Positions 44,168 through 53,325 of a stretch of DNA of 64,000 nucleotides are shown in pieces. The stretch spans positions 186,001-250,000 of the forward strand of contig NZ_BAABRO010000006.1 in the NCBI RefSeq assembly GCF_039545035.1. Direction: 5' to 3'. The stretch is from Novipirellula caenicola (GTDB lineage: Bacteria; Planctomycetota; Planctomycetia; Pirellulales; Pirellulaceae). The translations under genes and the position numbers were made by a program. The number at the start of each line of letters is the position of its first letter. Position 1 is the first letter of the stretch. The notes under the pieces were generated by a model. The model was not told the DNA's origin, ran no database searches, and saw nothing but the letters and a program-made list of their open reading frames with translations.

Positions 44168-44566
44168 GACAATAGGATTCACAGGGGGCATTGCAGTGTG
44201 TAACGATATTGCCATCGGCCAATCCCCGTTGTGATCCGTGCAAAAAATCCATGTGTCACAACAGACACGATGCTTGCATTAGATTCATCCGGCAAATTCG
44301 TCAAAATTTACCAGGACTACACCGCTGGAAGCCGGTCGCCGGTATCGCCCACGGATCAAATCCAAGTCGTAAACGGGTTGGGTGCGTCGTTGGACCCTTT
44401 CTGCTAACGCTGTAAAACATTTTCCGGTTGATACCTTCGCCAGCCGGTGGTGCTTGGTTTTGGCGGCATCAATTCAGGCTGGTCCACGCTCTGGCGAGCG
44501 TAGCAACGACATGCAAACGCAGTCATTTGCTGGTGCAAAGTGCGTCACCGTGATGCCTTATTTCCG
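44168..44566. other. Intergenic region (399 bp)
   Basis: It separates the autotransporter and helicase genes, both on the minus strand, and holds the autotransporter promoter. The right copy of the palindrome-pair repeat is at 44434-44504. No further gene is supported. Confidence 0.35.
44434..44504. repeat. Palindrome-pair repeat, right copy (inverted)
   Basis: CGCTCTGGCGAGCG at 44486-44499 is a 5-bp stem with a TGGC loop. CCTTCGCCAGCCGG at 44435-44448 is a partly decayed partner. The order is the reverse complement of the copy at 42081-42154. Confidence 0.6.
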
Positions 44567-47371
44567 CTACAAAAACATTTCTTTTTCGTGGACGATCGTT
44601 GCAGGACTCAAGTTGTTGCGTATCGCGTCGATCACCAGCTGTTCACCTTGCTCGTTTTTGACGAACATCGCTTGGCCCGGACTGACTCGGGCGTTCCAGT
44701 GTTTCTCGAAAACGGCCGCCAGATCACGTTTGGATGCGAGCACGGTCGGAACCGCGTGCAGCATCCATTGCAGCCGATCACGTCGTTCAAGCCAGGGGCG
44801 AAGCAATCTCGGCAGCAAACGGTTGGTCAGTGTGTCGGCGGGGATGTCGACCGATCGAGGGATGACGTAGCGGGGACTCGAAAGCGGGCCCAGCGTTTCG
44901 CGGACGGATTGGGCGAAAATTCGGGCTTCCTCGGCAGACGCATCGACCAAGAATACACGAACATAGCCGCCGTCACGCGGATTGATCTTCAACACCGAAG
45001 TCGCCGAAATTTGAGACGTTTCCTGAAGCGATGCAAACACCGCTTCACTGATCGCGGTTACCAAACTCAATCGGTCCCAGGAACGTTTCGCCTTGGCAAA
45101 CGGGGGGAAGCCTTCGGTGAATTTGGCTTGGTGTGATCCGATCTCGACCGCCCGGATTGGTTGTCCACTGTAGCTCTTTCCGATCTGCCAAAGTTCGTAC
45201 GCTGCTTCGCGATTCGCTGCACGGTGGAGCATGTCGGAATTCAATTGCGAAACGCTGCCGTCGACCAGTTCCGGCTTCAATTCGGTAAACGCGGCGTGCA
45301 CATGCCCAACACCTTTTTCGATCGCACCGTCGTCGCACACTCCAAAGATCGTTTCATGTTTCCGCAAGAAGCGGCGATAATCATCCAGCCCCTTACTGAA
45401 CTCCGGTGCGATGCAGACGATGTCCCAATTGTTGCTAAGTTTTCGTGGATGATTGGGATCCAAACGCAGCGATCGGCCACGCAATTGATTGACCGTCATC
45501 GACGTGGTGGCGGTCGATAGATCCACCAGCACGTTGACCGAATTGGCGTCCCAGCCTTCGCCCAGTAACCCACGCGTGCCGACCAAGCAGCGTGTCGTCC
45601 CTCGTTGGAATAGCTCGGTGATCAGTTCGACATAGATTCGCGGACACCAATCGCTGCCGCGGCCATTCAGCTCGTGAAACATCCCCTGGGACGACGACGA
45701 AAGTTCGACATCGATGGATCGTACTTGCAGCCATTGGTTGGCTTCGCCCAGGACGCGTTCCTCTAGATCGGCGTCCACCAACACGGACGAACCGGTCACC
45801 AACACCGGATCGAGTGCATTGGTTTCGGGATCGTCAAGCAGCATTCGAAACGCTGCCACCGCGCCACCCGCTTCTTCGTCGAGTAGGTGGGCAACTTCCG
45901 AACGGATGGCAGATGATTTTTCGAAGTCGGCGATCACGACGGCGCGTAGATCTTGACCGAGAGACTGTGCCTCGTGACGAAGGATCGGAACCACCGCTTG
46001 CGTCTTATTGCGAGTGTAGGCAATCACCCGAGACACCGGCGACGCACAGGCTCGGGGGCCTGAGTCGGTGATTTGCACGCCCAGCATCCGCAATCGATCG
46101 ACCACGCGAGTCGCGGTTTCATGGTCGGTGGTGTGGGGCGAACGGCGAAGGTAGTGACGTGTGTAGCGATCGATCAAGATGATCAATCGTTCTTCCTCGG
46201 GATCGTCGCTTGGTAACAGCTCGGGGACATTCTCGGGCAGGGCGATGTTTCGGTCGTTCAAGAACCAAACGGCTGCCGTCACAAAGCGAGGATCGGCCGC
46301 AAAGAAGGGGCGCCACTGCGATGCTTGACGTGTGGGAAGTTGAAGGTCACGCAGCACGCGAACCAGCCAATCGGTCAACGATTCCGGTGGCCGCAGGATC
46401 AGCGATCCAGGGGCATCCGAGATGGCGTTGGCTTGGCAAAGCTCGTCGATAAGGCTGCGGAATTGTTGGTCGGCCGAGGCGATGAATGCCAGCTCTTTTT
46501 CACTTGGGCGAACGAAATACGCCAAGTCTTGATAGGGAGCCAAGTAACCATCTTTGACCACCGCCGGTACGGGCACCTCAAAATCGATCTTGCCGAAAAA
46601 ATCATCGTATCGCTGGGTGTCTTCGCGTTTCTTTCCCTCGCGATCCGGCGGCGTCGCGGTCAAACCGACAATCACAGGACCATCAAGATACTCGCTGACT
46701 TCGGCCAAAACCCGTCCCCAGTGGCCCATCAAATGATGGCACTCGTCCAGGATCAGCAATCCCACGCCATAGTCTCGCAGTCGCACCAACGTGTCCAACG
46801 ACGTGCGATGTAGCAGCGTCATTGCGCGGCCGCCAATGGCGTCCTCTTCGCGTATTTGTTTTCGAAAGTACGCCAACCGTTCGTTGTAGAATTGGGGATT
46901 GTGACCCCGCAGCCCTTCGATCCAATCCTCCGCCTCTTGTTCGCAAGCCGCTTGGTTTTTTGCGATCAGCGATTGAGCCCACAAATCGGTCGCCCGAGCC
47001 TCGGTGAATTCGGTGGCCCGCGCGGGCAGCGTCACCGATTGATACGTCAACGAGGTCAGCAATCCCGGCATCAACGGATCGGTGCTGATCAGCGGCGCGA
47101 GGTCCATACCATGGCGATGCTCGAACAACTCGGTCCGTGCCGCCCATTGAGCCTGGATCGCTGAATTAGGCGAGAGAACCAACGCTGGTTTACCCACCAA
47201 CTCGGCCCAGATATAAAGCCCCATCACCGTTTTTCCGCTTCCAGGCGGCGCGACAATGTGCAGTCGTCGCTTTCCCTTGGCCAATTTTTCGCTAGCGATG
47301 CGGGCGACCTCGGCTTGCGAAGGGCGAAGCTGACCTCGAAAGCAAATATCGGGCAAACAGGTATCAGGCAA
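44567..47371 (-). CDS. Superfamily 2 DEAD/DEAH-box helicase, stand-alone
   Basis: The 934-residue protein begins at a TTG (47371); the next ATG falls inside the Walker A motif, so no ATG start fits. The motor has motif I APPGSGKT (residues 41-48), motif Ia LSPNSAIQAQW, motif II DECHH near 210, motif III GLTATPP, and the second RecA lobe with GTRGLLGEGWDANSVNVLVD and motif VI QLRGRSLRLD. About 230 residues after the motor form an unrecognised C-terminal region. A type III restriction R-subunit-like or ERCC3-like motor is the closest resemblance. No nuclease, methylase or partner gene lies beside it. It diverges from the M28 peptidase gene. Confidence 0.88.
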   Translation of the reverse strand: MPDTCLPDICFRGQLRPSQAEVARIASEKLAKGKRRLHIVAPPGSGKTVMGLYIWAELVGKPALVLSPNSAIQAQWAARTELFEHRHGMDLAPLISTDPLMPGLLTSLTYQSVTLPARATEFTEARATDLWAQSLIAKNQAACEQEAEDWIEGLRGHNPQFYNERLAYFRKQIREEDAIGGRAMTLLHRTSLDTLVRLRDYGVGLLILDECHHLMGHWGRVLAEVSEYLDGPVIVGLTATPPDREGKKREDTQRYDDFFGKIDFEVPVPAVVKDGYLAPYQDLAYFVRPSEKELAFIASADQQFRSLIDELCQANAISDAPGSLILRPPESLTDWLVRVLRDLQLPTRQASQWRPFFAADPRFVTAAVWFLNDRNIALPENVPELLPSDDPEEERLIILIDRYTRHYLRRSPHTTDHETATRVVDRLRMLGVQITDSGPRACASPVSRVIAYTRNKTQAVVPILRHEAQSLGQDLRAVVIADFEKSSAIRSEVAHLLDEEAGGAVAAFRMLLDDPETNALDPVLVTGSSVLVDADLEERVLGEANQWLQVRSIDVELSSSSQGMFHELNGRGSDWCPRIYVELITELFQRGTTRCLVGTRGLLGEGWDANSVNVLVDLSTATTSMTVNQLRGRSLRLDPNHPRKLSNNWDIVCIAPEFSKGLDDYRRFLRKHETIFGVCDDGAIEKGVGHVHAAFTELKPELVDGSVSQLNSDMLHRAANREAAYELWQIGKSYSGQPIRAVEIGSHQAKFTEGFPPFAKAKRSWDRLSLVTAISEAVFASLQETSQISATSVLKINPRDGGYVRVFLVDASAEEARIFAQSVRETLGPLSSPRYVIPRSVDIPADTLTNRLLPRLLRPWLERRDRLQWMLHAVPTVLASKRDLAAVFEKHWNARVSPGQAMFVKNEQGEQLVIDAIRNNLSPATIVHEKEMFL

Positions 47372-47664
47372 AACGGTGTCTCGGTTTGATAAAACAGCGG
47401 TCAGCGAGGACGGATTAACTCAATTTTGCGTGCTTGTTGGGGAAATCTTAGCAAAGGAACGATTCGCGGGGGCGTTCGATCGATTCAAACCCATCGCGTC
47501 TCGGGCGGGGCCAGACCACACGAAACCGCTCGCTTCCATCATAAAATGCTTTAAATCGAGTCAATCACGGTAGGTCAATTTCGTTTGATTCGTCACAATA
47601 GCCTGGCAACCGGACACCCAAACCTCCGAACCAGCCGCCCAATCACTCGCACCCATTTCATTCG

Positions 47665-48837
47665 ATGATCAAAACCTCTGCTGTGAATGTTCAGCGACGA
47701 ACCGGAGTCAATCGTTCGGCCGAGGGCTCATCGATTTTGCACCCCCCAACTTCATCACAGGACGCTCTCGAAGTGAGTTCAGCTAGAAAAACAGGAGACG
47801 AGAAAGCCGCCGCCCCACCGTCGGATGCGTTGTTGCGATCGATGCTGTTTGGCATCATTATCGTATTGGGGTTGGTCATCGTGTTGCTTGTCGCGGGGAT
47901 GGGATTGGGGTGGTTTGAACGAGGGTCCAGCGGGACCGAAAGTCCATCGGCGCGACCGATTCCGGCACAATATGATGCGAATCGCGCGTTCGGCTATTTG
48001 GTCGAACTTTGTCAGATCGGGCCTCGTCCCTCGGGTTCCGCCGGGATGCAGAAGCAGCAGGAAATGCTGACTCGGTTTTTCCGTGAAGCCGGCGGCGATG
48101 TGTCGATGCAAACCTTCGACATCCGGCACCCCGAAACCGGCGAAAACGTTTCGCTCGGGAACCTCATTGCCAGCTGGAATGCGGACCACCCCAAGCGTTT
48201 TCTGTTCTGTGCTCACTACGACACGCGTCCATTTCCGGATCGGGACGAAAACAATCCTAAGGGTGTTTTTGTCGGAGCCAACGATGGCGCCAGCGGGACT
48301 GCGGCATTGATGGAATTGGCGAATCAGTTCGACCGATTGCCAGCCGATATCGGTGTCGATTTAGTGTTGTTTGATGGCGAAGAATTTGTGTTCGAACAGG
48401 GGCGAGACGATTACTTTCTCGGATCGACCTTTTTCGCTGAAAAATATGCCGCCTCGCCGCCGGCCCATCCGTACCAAGCAGGCATCCTGCTTGATATGGT
48501 CGGTGACAAAGAGCTCAAGATCTACTACGAAAACAACAGCTTGAAATACGCTCGCAGCTTGGCGCGTAGCGTTTGGGACGTGGCGGATCGACTCGGCGTA
48601 CGTGCCTTTGTACCTCGCAGCCGACACACGCTCGAAGACGATCATCTGCCGCTGAACCAGATCGCAAAGATCCCCACGATCGACATCATTGACTTTGATT
48701 ATCCGCGACCAGGGTACGGCGTGAAGTCGTACTGGCACACCGAAAAGGATGTCCCGGAAAACTGCAGCGGAGAATCACTCGCTGCGGTCGTGTGGGTCGT
48801 CCACCAATGGTTGTTGTCGCAATCGGCGACCAACTGA
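47665..48837 (+). CDS. M28-family metallopeptidase, glutaminyl-peptide cyclotransferase-like
   Basis: The 390-residue protein has a cytoplasmic N-terminus, one membrane span (LFGIIIVLGLVIVLLVAGMGLGWF) near 60-83, and an exported catalytic domain. The zinc ligands of the M28/glutaminyl-cyclase fold are present: FLFCAHYDTRP (His), GANDGASGTAAL (bridging Asp), LVLFDGEEF (Glu), LLDMVGDK (Asp) and SYWHTEKDVPENC (His). The IGPRPSGSAG and WHTEKD segments are those of glutaminyl cyclases, which convert N-terminal Gln to pyroglutamate, rather than of aminopeptidases. It converges on the POTRA gene, with only 18 nt between the stops. Confidence 0.88.
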   Translation: MIKTSAVNVQRRTGVNRSAEGSSILHPPTSSQDALEVSSARKTGDEKAAAPPSDALLRSMLFGIIIVLGLVIVLLVAGMGLGWFERGSSGTESPSARPIPAQYDANRAFGYLVELCQIGPRPSGSAGMQKQQEMLTRFFREAGGDVSMQTFDIRHPETGENVSLGNLIASWNADHPKRFLFCAHYDTRPFPDRDENNPKGVFVGANDGASGTAALMELANQFDRLPADIGVDLVLFDGEEFVFEQGRDDYFLGSTFFAEKYAASPPAHPYQAGILLDMVGDKELKIYYENNSLKYARSLARSVWDVADRLGVRAFVPRSRHTLEDDHLPLNQIAKIPTIDIIDFDYPRPGYGVKSYWHTEKDVPENCSGESLAAVVWVVHQWLLSQSATN

Positions 48838-48855
48838 TCGCGGATTGAAAAAGGT

Positions 48856-51201
48856 CTAGCCTGCGTTCTGCTGCAGCCATGCGGCCAATGGGTCGTGGGC
48901 CACTCGATACCAATATTGGCTTTCGCTTTCCTCCGCCTGGATCGTCGTGTGTTGGATGCGGCGTAGCAGTCGAGTCGCACGAGCGATGGGGAGGGCGTTT
49001 TCCAGTGCCGTCATTTCCGCATCGGTCAACGTCGCAATGCTGCGGCGCAGACGAACGAAGAAGTCGTCGCCAATGACGGCCGTCAATGCGTCGTAATCAC
49101 GGCTAAACGCTTCGGGGCTGAGTCGCTGCAGACCGATGTTCGCGGTTCGTTTATACAAATCGGATCTGAACTGCTTTAGCATCAACGTCAAGGCGGCCAA
49201 ACAAATCGGGCCGCTCGATGGGGCCTCGGCCAGCTGTTGAACGACTTTTGATGTGTACTTTGACGCACCGAGTGATCGTAGGCAGAATTCTTTGCTCAGC
49301 ATCGAAGGCCACGTGCCTTCTTGAAACACTTTGTCGATATGCAACAGCGCGATGCGAGAACCGACGTTCCATACGATTTGCTCAGAACTCAGGTTCTTTG
49401 ACGGAGCGACCGGGATGTCGAATTTTTCGTCGTTGGCGTCGTCGCCCATCCAAGTCAACAGAAGGTCGCACCCACGCAGCATGCCGCCATCATTGAGTTT
49501 GCGAATCGCCGAAATCTGCAATGGATCGATCAACGGTGGGGTTTCGCGGCGGAACCGATTGAGCGTCTGGATGACAGGGTCGCTAGTCAAAAAGGCGACG
49601 GTGGCGGTAACCGGTTGACGGTGCTGCTGGCCATGTTGGTCCGCTTCGGGTAATTCGCCGAGAAACGTTGACCGTGCGGCCGAAAGCAAACCGGGGGCAA
49701 ACCGAAGCATTCCGTTGCGAGTGGTCCATTGGTTCACCTTTCCCGATTCGACGTCGATACGAATGCTTTCCTTTCCATGCGTCAGGATCAAATCGCCACC
49801 GATAAATTCGTAGTGAACCGAGTCTTTGTAGGCCAGAGGCAGCCAATTCACCGGACTGCTGCGGAAATTAAATCGAAGCGGAGCTTCGTTTTCATCACGC
49901 TTCGTATTGCCGGCCAGCGTGAATGTGCCTTTCAAGAATTTATTTGGTTCAGGATCCGCGAAATGTTCCGTGCTGAATTGAATCTGTCCGTCCATCGAAC
50001 TCAGCGGAATCCGCAAGCATTGCGGCAGAGCCGAGTGATTCAAAATAAACCGATCACGGTCGATTAGCAGTGACACCGTTTCGGATTGGGCATCGGTGGA
50101 CGTGTCCAATGGAGATCGAAACTCGGCAAACAATCCATCGTTGGACTCGATCACTAACAATTTGTCGTTGCCCCACGCGTTGAACGTTTCAATGTCGTCG
50201 CCGCGTGCAGCGATCCCCGCCAACCATTGACTGGCCTTCAACAACACCGTCGCGATCTTGTTGATGGGTTCGTCCAACGGCGGCAGCCCACTGCATTCTT
50301 CCACCTCAAGTGACAGCGATTGCGTCTGCTTGTCAAATCGAAATTGATGCTTTTTGAAACGGCCACTGTCCCAAAGTCGTTTTGTCCATTGCTGCAGGTC
50401 GCGACGCGCGATGGGATCACCGACCGAAACTCCTAAATAGGCAAGGATCTGCTCCTTGGTATTGATCGAATTGCCTTGGATGTCTATCTCGCTGATTCGA
50501 TCCGCGACCCCTTCGTCAAGGATTTCGACGAGTAAATCGGCGGTTTGCTTGTCGCGGTCCACTTCGAAACGGACGAGCACGTCGGATCGCGAAAATCCGA
50601 GGTCTTCGATGGCTTGGATCACCTGTTGCCGCAACCCAAGTTCTGAATCGAATCGGACTTCATCCCCGGTTTTCCAAACAGGATCCTTCAACTTCGATTC
50701 TTTGCCTTGTTCATTCACCCAGTGCGTGATGACGTTTCCATTGATCTCGACAAAGTTGGGGAATGCGGTTGCTTCGGCAAAGGCCTGCGTCAAACGGCGT
50801 TCCAAAGATTGCGGATCGATTTGCTTGGCGGATTGGATGCGAACTTGCCCACAGCGAATTTGCTTGCCTTCATCGATGATGATTTCCCATCGCGATAGCG
50901 AGGGCTTGGTCTGTGTCGTGACCTGCTGGCATTGGACGCTCGCTTGATCAAACCCTTCGTTTCGATACCCTTTGACCAGCAGACGTTCGATCACGTTCGC
51001 CAACTTCGACTCATCGCCGAAGGCATGACTTGCGATCAAAAATTCGGGTTGTGCCTTCAGTTCCTTTAACAGTGTGTGTTTTGAGAAACTGCGATTGCCG
51101 ACCATTTCGATCCGATTGGCGATCGGGGCGGTCTGTGCCGATGCTGTGATGCAAGTGCAGCAGGGGATCGCGACCGCAATCAGAATCAGGTAGGAAGACA
51201 T
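48856..51201 (-). CDS. POTRA-domain outer-membrane-biogenesis-like protein
   Basis: I take the ATG at 51201 (MSSYLILIAVAIPC), giving 781 residues with a signal peptide; an upstream ATG at 51252 has a GGAG only 2 nt away and gives a longer leader. Three POTRA-like modules follow: IANRIEMVGNRSFSKHTLLKEL (about 25-105), LVEILDEGVADRISEIDIQGNSINTKEQILAYLGVSVGDPIARRDLQQWTKRLWDSGRF (about 225-300), and a further one between. The remaining 480 residues have no BamA beta-barrel pattern or C-terminal aromatic signature; they look like a soluble beta-rich and helical region. This could be a periplasmic relative of BamA/TamA that lost its barrel. Confidence 0.78.
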   Translation of the reverse strand: MSSYLILIAVAIPCCTCITASAQTAPIANRIEMVGNRSFSKHTLLKELKAQPEFLIASHAFGDESKLANVIERLLVKGYRNEGFDQASVQCQQVTTQTKPSLSRWEIIIDEGKQIRCGQVRIQSAKQIDPQSLERRLTQAFAEATAFPNFVEINGNVITHWVNEQGKESKLKDPVWKTGDEVRFDSELGLRQQVIQAIEDLGFSRSDVLVRFEVDRDKQTADLLVEILDEGVADRISEIDIQGNSINTKEQILAYLGVSVGDPIARRDLQQWTKRLWDSGRFKKHQFRFDKQTQSLSLEVEECSGLPPLDEPINKIATVLLKASQWLAGIAARGDDIETFNAWGNDKLLVIESNDGLFAEFRSPLDTSTDAQSETVSLLIDRDRFILNHSALPQCLRIPLSSMDGQIQFSTEHFADPEPNKFLKGTFTLAGNTKRDENEAPLRFNFRSSPVNWLPLAYKDSVHYEFIGGDLILTHGKESIRIDVESGKVNQWTTRNGMLRFAPGLLSAARSTFLGELPEADQHGQQHRQPVTATVAFLTSDPVIQTLNRFRRETPPLIDPLQISAIRKLNDGGMLRGCDLLLTWMGDDANDEKFDIPVAPSKNLSSEQIVWNVGSRIALLHIDKVFQEGTWPSMLSKEFCLRSLGASKYTSKVVQQLAEAPSSGPICLAALTLMLKQFRSDLYKRTANIGLQRLSPEAFSRDYDALTAVIGDDFFVRLRRSIATLTDAEMTALENALPIARATRLLRRIQHTTIQAEESESQYWYRVAHDPLAAWLQQNAG

Positions 51202-51691
51202 GCGAATCCATTTCGTCACTTCGGTATCTCCGTGGCAGTTTCTTGTTGCCATTGCTCCGCGTTATTGCTCAGCGTTATTGCTCAGCGTCGTTACACTGCG
51301 TCATCCCGGCCAGCGCTGGACCTCGTCACCGTCGGCGACATTGCCACCGTCGACGCAGCGACCATTGGTTGTGGGCAATCGGTTCGGGACAATCGGTTTG
51401 GGGGCGTCGCAAGCAGTGGGCCGGAACGACACTTTTTGTTCGCTGGCGTTGGGACTGCCCATCGCCGTTTTTTTCTTCGATCGATCGGAAAAAATCCGCG
51501 ATTTATTCTAGCGATTGTCACTGCCCAACAAAGGAGTCGTTGGTGGGGCGAAAATAGTCATCGTTCTTGGTGGTAAACTGAGGTATGCTGTCGGAAAGAT
51601 CCCGTCTGTTCAAACCGCAGCTCATCTGGGCTAATTCGCTTGGCGTTCCGCTTTAACGATCGATGGCCAAATCCGAGGAAAATCTAGTCTT
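51202..51691. other. Divergent intergenic region (490 bp)
   Basis: It contains a 13-bp direct repeat (GTTATTGCTCAGC twice at 51261-51286, with a degenerate third at 51251) just upstream of the POTRA gene. Short frames in all phases overlap here, with no coding character. Confidence 0.35.
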
Positions 51692-52057
51692 ATGTTTGCC
51701 GGCAGTTTTGTCATCGGAATCACACTCCTCTCGTTTGCCATCTGGTTGCACTGGAACGAGCATCGCGGGTGGGCAAACGAGTCGCCTCAAGGAGCGTTGG
51801 ATCAACATTACTTTGCATCGCGAATGCGGTCACGGCGTTGGGTTCACCTGCTGTTTGCGTTCTGCGGGATCCTGGTCATTGTCGCGGCGTTCGCGGGGCC
51901 TGGGCGAGTTTGGATCGGATGCTGGATGAGCGTGATGGTGGCGTTATTGGTCATCATGGTTTTGGCTGGCGTCGATGCGTTTCGCACACTGAGGTATCAA
52001 GCGAAGAAGAAGCCCGAGATTCGCAGGCAGGTGTTTGGGCAAGACGAAAAGTCGTAG
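51692..52057 (+). CDS. Small membrane protein, hypothetical
   Basis: The 121 residues contain three membrane segments: MFAGSFVIGITLLSFAIWLHW, VHLLFAFCGILVIVAAFA and VWIGCWMSVMVALLVIMVLAGV. The tail TLRYQAKKKPEIRRQVFGQDEKS is basic and cytoplasmic. Stretches of this kind occur as conserved small planctomycete proteins, but I recognise no family. It converges on the gene at 52074 with 16 nt between stops. Confidence 0.7.
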   Translation: MFAGSFVIGITLLSFAIWLHWNEHRGWANESPQGALDQHYFASRMRSRRWVHLLFAFCGILVIVAAFAGPGRVWIGCWMSVMVALLVIMVLAGVDAFRTLRYQAKKKPEIRRQVFGQDEKS

Positions 52058-52073
52058 ATCGCTTGTTAACGCG

Positions 52074-53063
52074 TTAGAAAAACAGCCCGCCCGACTTTGC
52101 TCCTACGGTGAGTGAATCAAAGAAGATCGTCTGCTCTTCGTTTTCGGCCGCGCGGTCGATTGACATTTGGGTTTCCACATCGGCGCCCATGCTGGCGGGT
52201 AGGCTACCGATCAAGATGTAGCGTTCGTCAACCAAGTAGGCTTCGATGGTCATGTCCGGCAGCATCGCCGAGACGGACACGCGGCCTTTGATTCCTTGGT
52301 AACCATTGCGTTCGGTCGGCGACCCGCCCAACACGTCGCCGGCAACAAACCGCATCGCCTTTTTACGCATCTGTTCTTTGTCGAGTTCCATTTTGCCGTT
52401 GTACATCGCACCAAAGAAAAAGATCGATCCGGTCTTTGCGCTTTCGATGACTTTGGACTCCATCGCTCCAGGCGGCATTTCGCGATAGACCTCACCTTCG
52501 GGCATGTAGACGGCGCATCCTTCGAACTCGACGACTTGATAACCCGCGGGGACGTTTTTGCTTAACTGTGCTGATGCGTTTGCGGCGGTGGCATTTGCGT
52601 CGCCATCACCTCCGCCGAACATCATCGAAACGACAAAAAACATCACAACAAATGCGACCAATCCTGAAACCACTCCGGCAATGATTTTTACCGGCAATGG
52701 TTTGCCTTTGCCTGCGGCGTTGTTAGCGGCCGCAGCAGCGGGGACGTCTGACGGTGGATTGCCGTCCGCTTGCGTTTGGTCCGCAAGTGGATCGCCGGGG
52801 ATGGGACCCTGGTAAGCCGTGGCGGTGGGGTTGACCGGAAAACTTGAGACGGCGGCGGCGGGTGCGGCGCTGGGAAAATTGATTTGGCCGAAATCAAAGT
52901 CATCGTCATCGGGGGTAAGCGATCCAGCAGCCGCGGACTTGGTGGCCGCCGGTTGCCGCACCGGGACAACCGCACCGCAGCGTGGGCATTTTACTTTTCC
53001 TCCAGCAGGAGCTTTCTGAAGCTTCATTCCGGCTTGGCACTGAGTGCATTTGACGGTCAACAT
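52074..53063 (-). CDS. Zinc-ribbon membrane protein, hypothetical
   Basis: The 329 residues open with a four-Cys zinc ribbon (CTQCQAGMKLQ...VKCPRCGAVVPV, residues 6-33), then an Ala/Pro/Asp-rich linker (45-115), a membrane span (IIAGVVSGLVAFVVMFFVVSMMF, about 125-150) and an exported beta-rich domain (about 165-325: FEGCAVYMPEGEVYREMPPGAMESKVI). The same plan, ribbon-linker-span, is seen in the protein encoded at 13595-16165. The cytoplasmic ribbon with the extracytoplasmic domain is common among planctomycete proteins and has no proven role. Confidence 0.78.
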   Translation of the reverse strand: MLTVKCTQCQAGMKLQKAPAGGKVKCPRCGAVVPVRQPAATKSAAAGSLTPDDDDFDFGQINFPSAAPAAAVSSFPVNPTATAYQGPIPGDPLADQTQADGNPPSDVPAAAAANNAAGKGKPLPVKIIAGVVSGLVAFVVMFFVVSMMFGGGDGDANATAANASAQLSKNVPAGYQVVEFEGCAVYMPEGEVYREMPPGAMESKVIESAKTGSIFFFGAMYNGKMELDKEQMRKKAMRFVAGDVLGGSPTERNGYQGIKGRVSVSAMLPDMTIEAYLVDERYILIGSLPASMGADVETQMSIDRAAENEEQTIFFDSLTVGAKSGGLFF

Positions 53064-53325
53064 GGCGATTCGATTCGGTGTTTTCTAGGCTTAACTGTGA
53101 GGAGGGTAGCCGCAGTGGGGGGCACTCATCCCAGCTTAACATCTTCGAATCACGGTGTGTTTGCTTTTGATGGACCGCGCGGGAGGGAATTTTCTCCCGT
53201 AGGTGCGGGGCATTCGCGCCGAGAGGGATGCGTTACAATATCGCCGCGGGTTGTCAGGAGACTCCGCACCCCGTTTGATTTCTCAACGCTACGCGTTTCT
53301 TTTGCCGCCAAGGACGAAATTTTCG
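53064..53325. other. Divergent intergenic region
   Basis: It separates the zinc-ribbon gene (minus) from pepF (plus). The pepF frame is open upstream to 53203 but is arginine-rich and not family-like. Nothing else is recognised. Confidence 0.3.
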
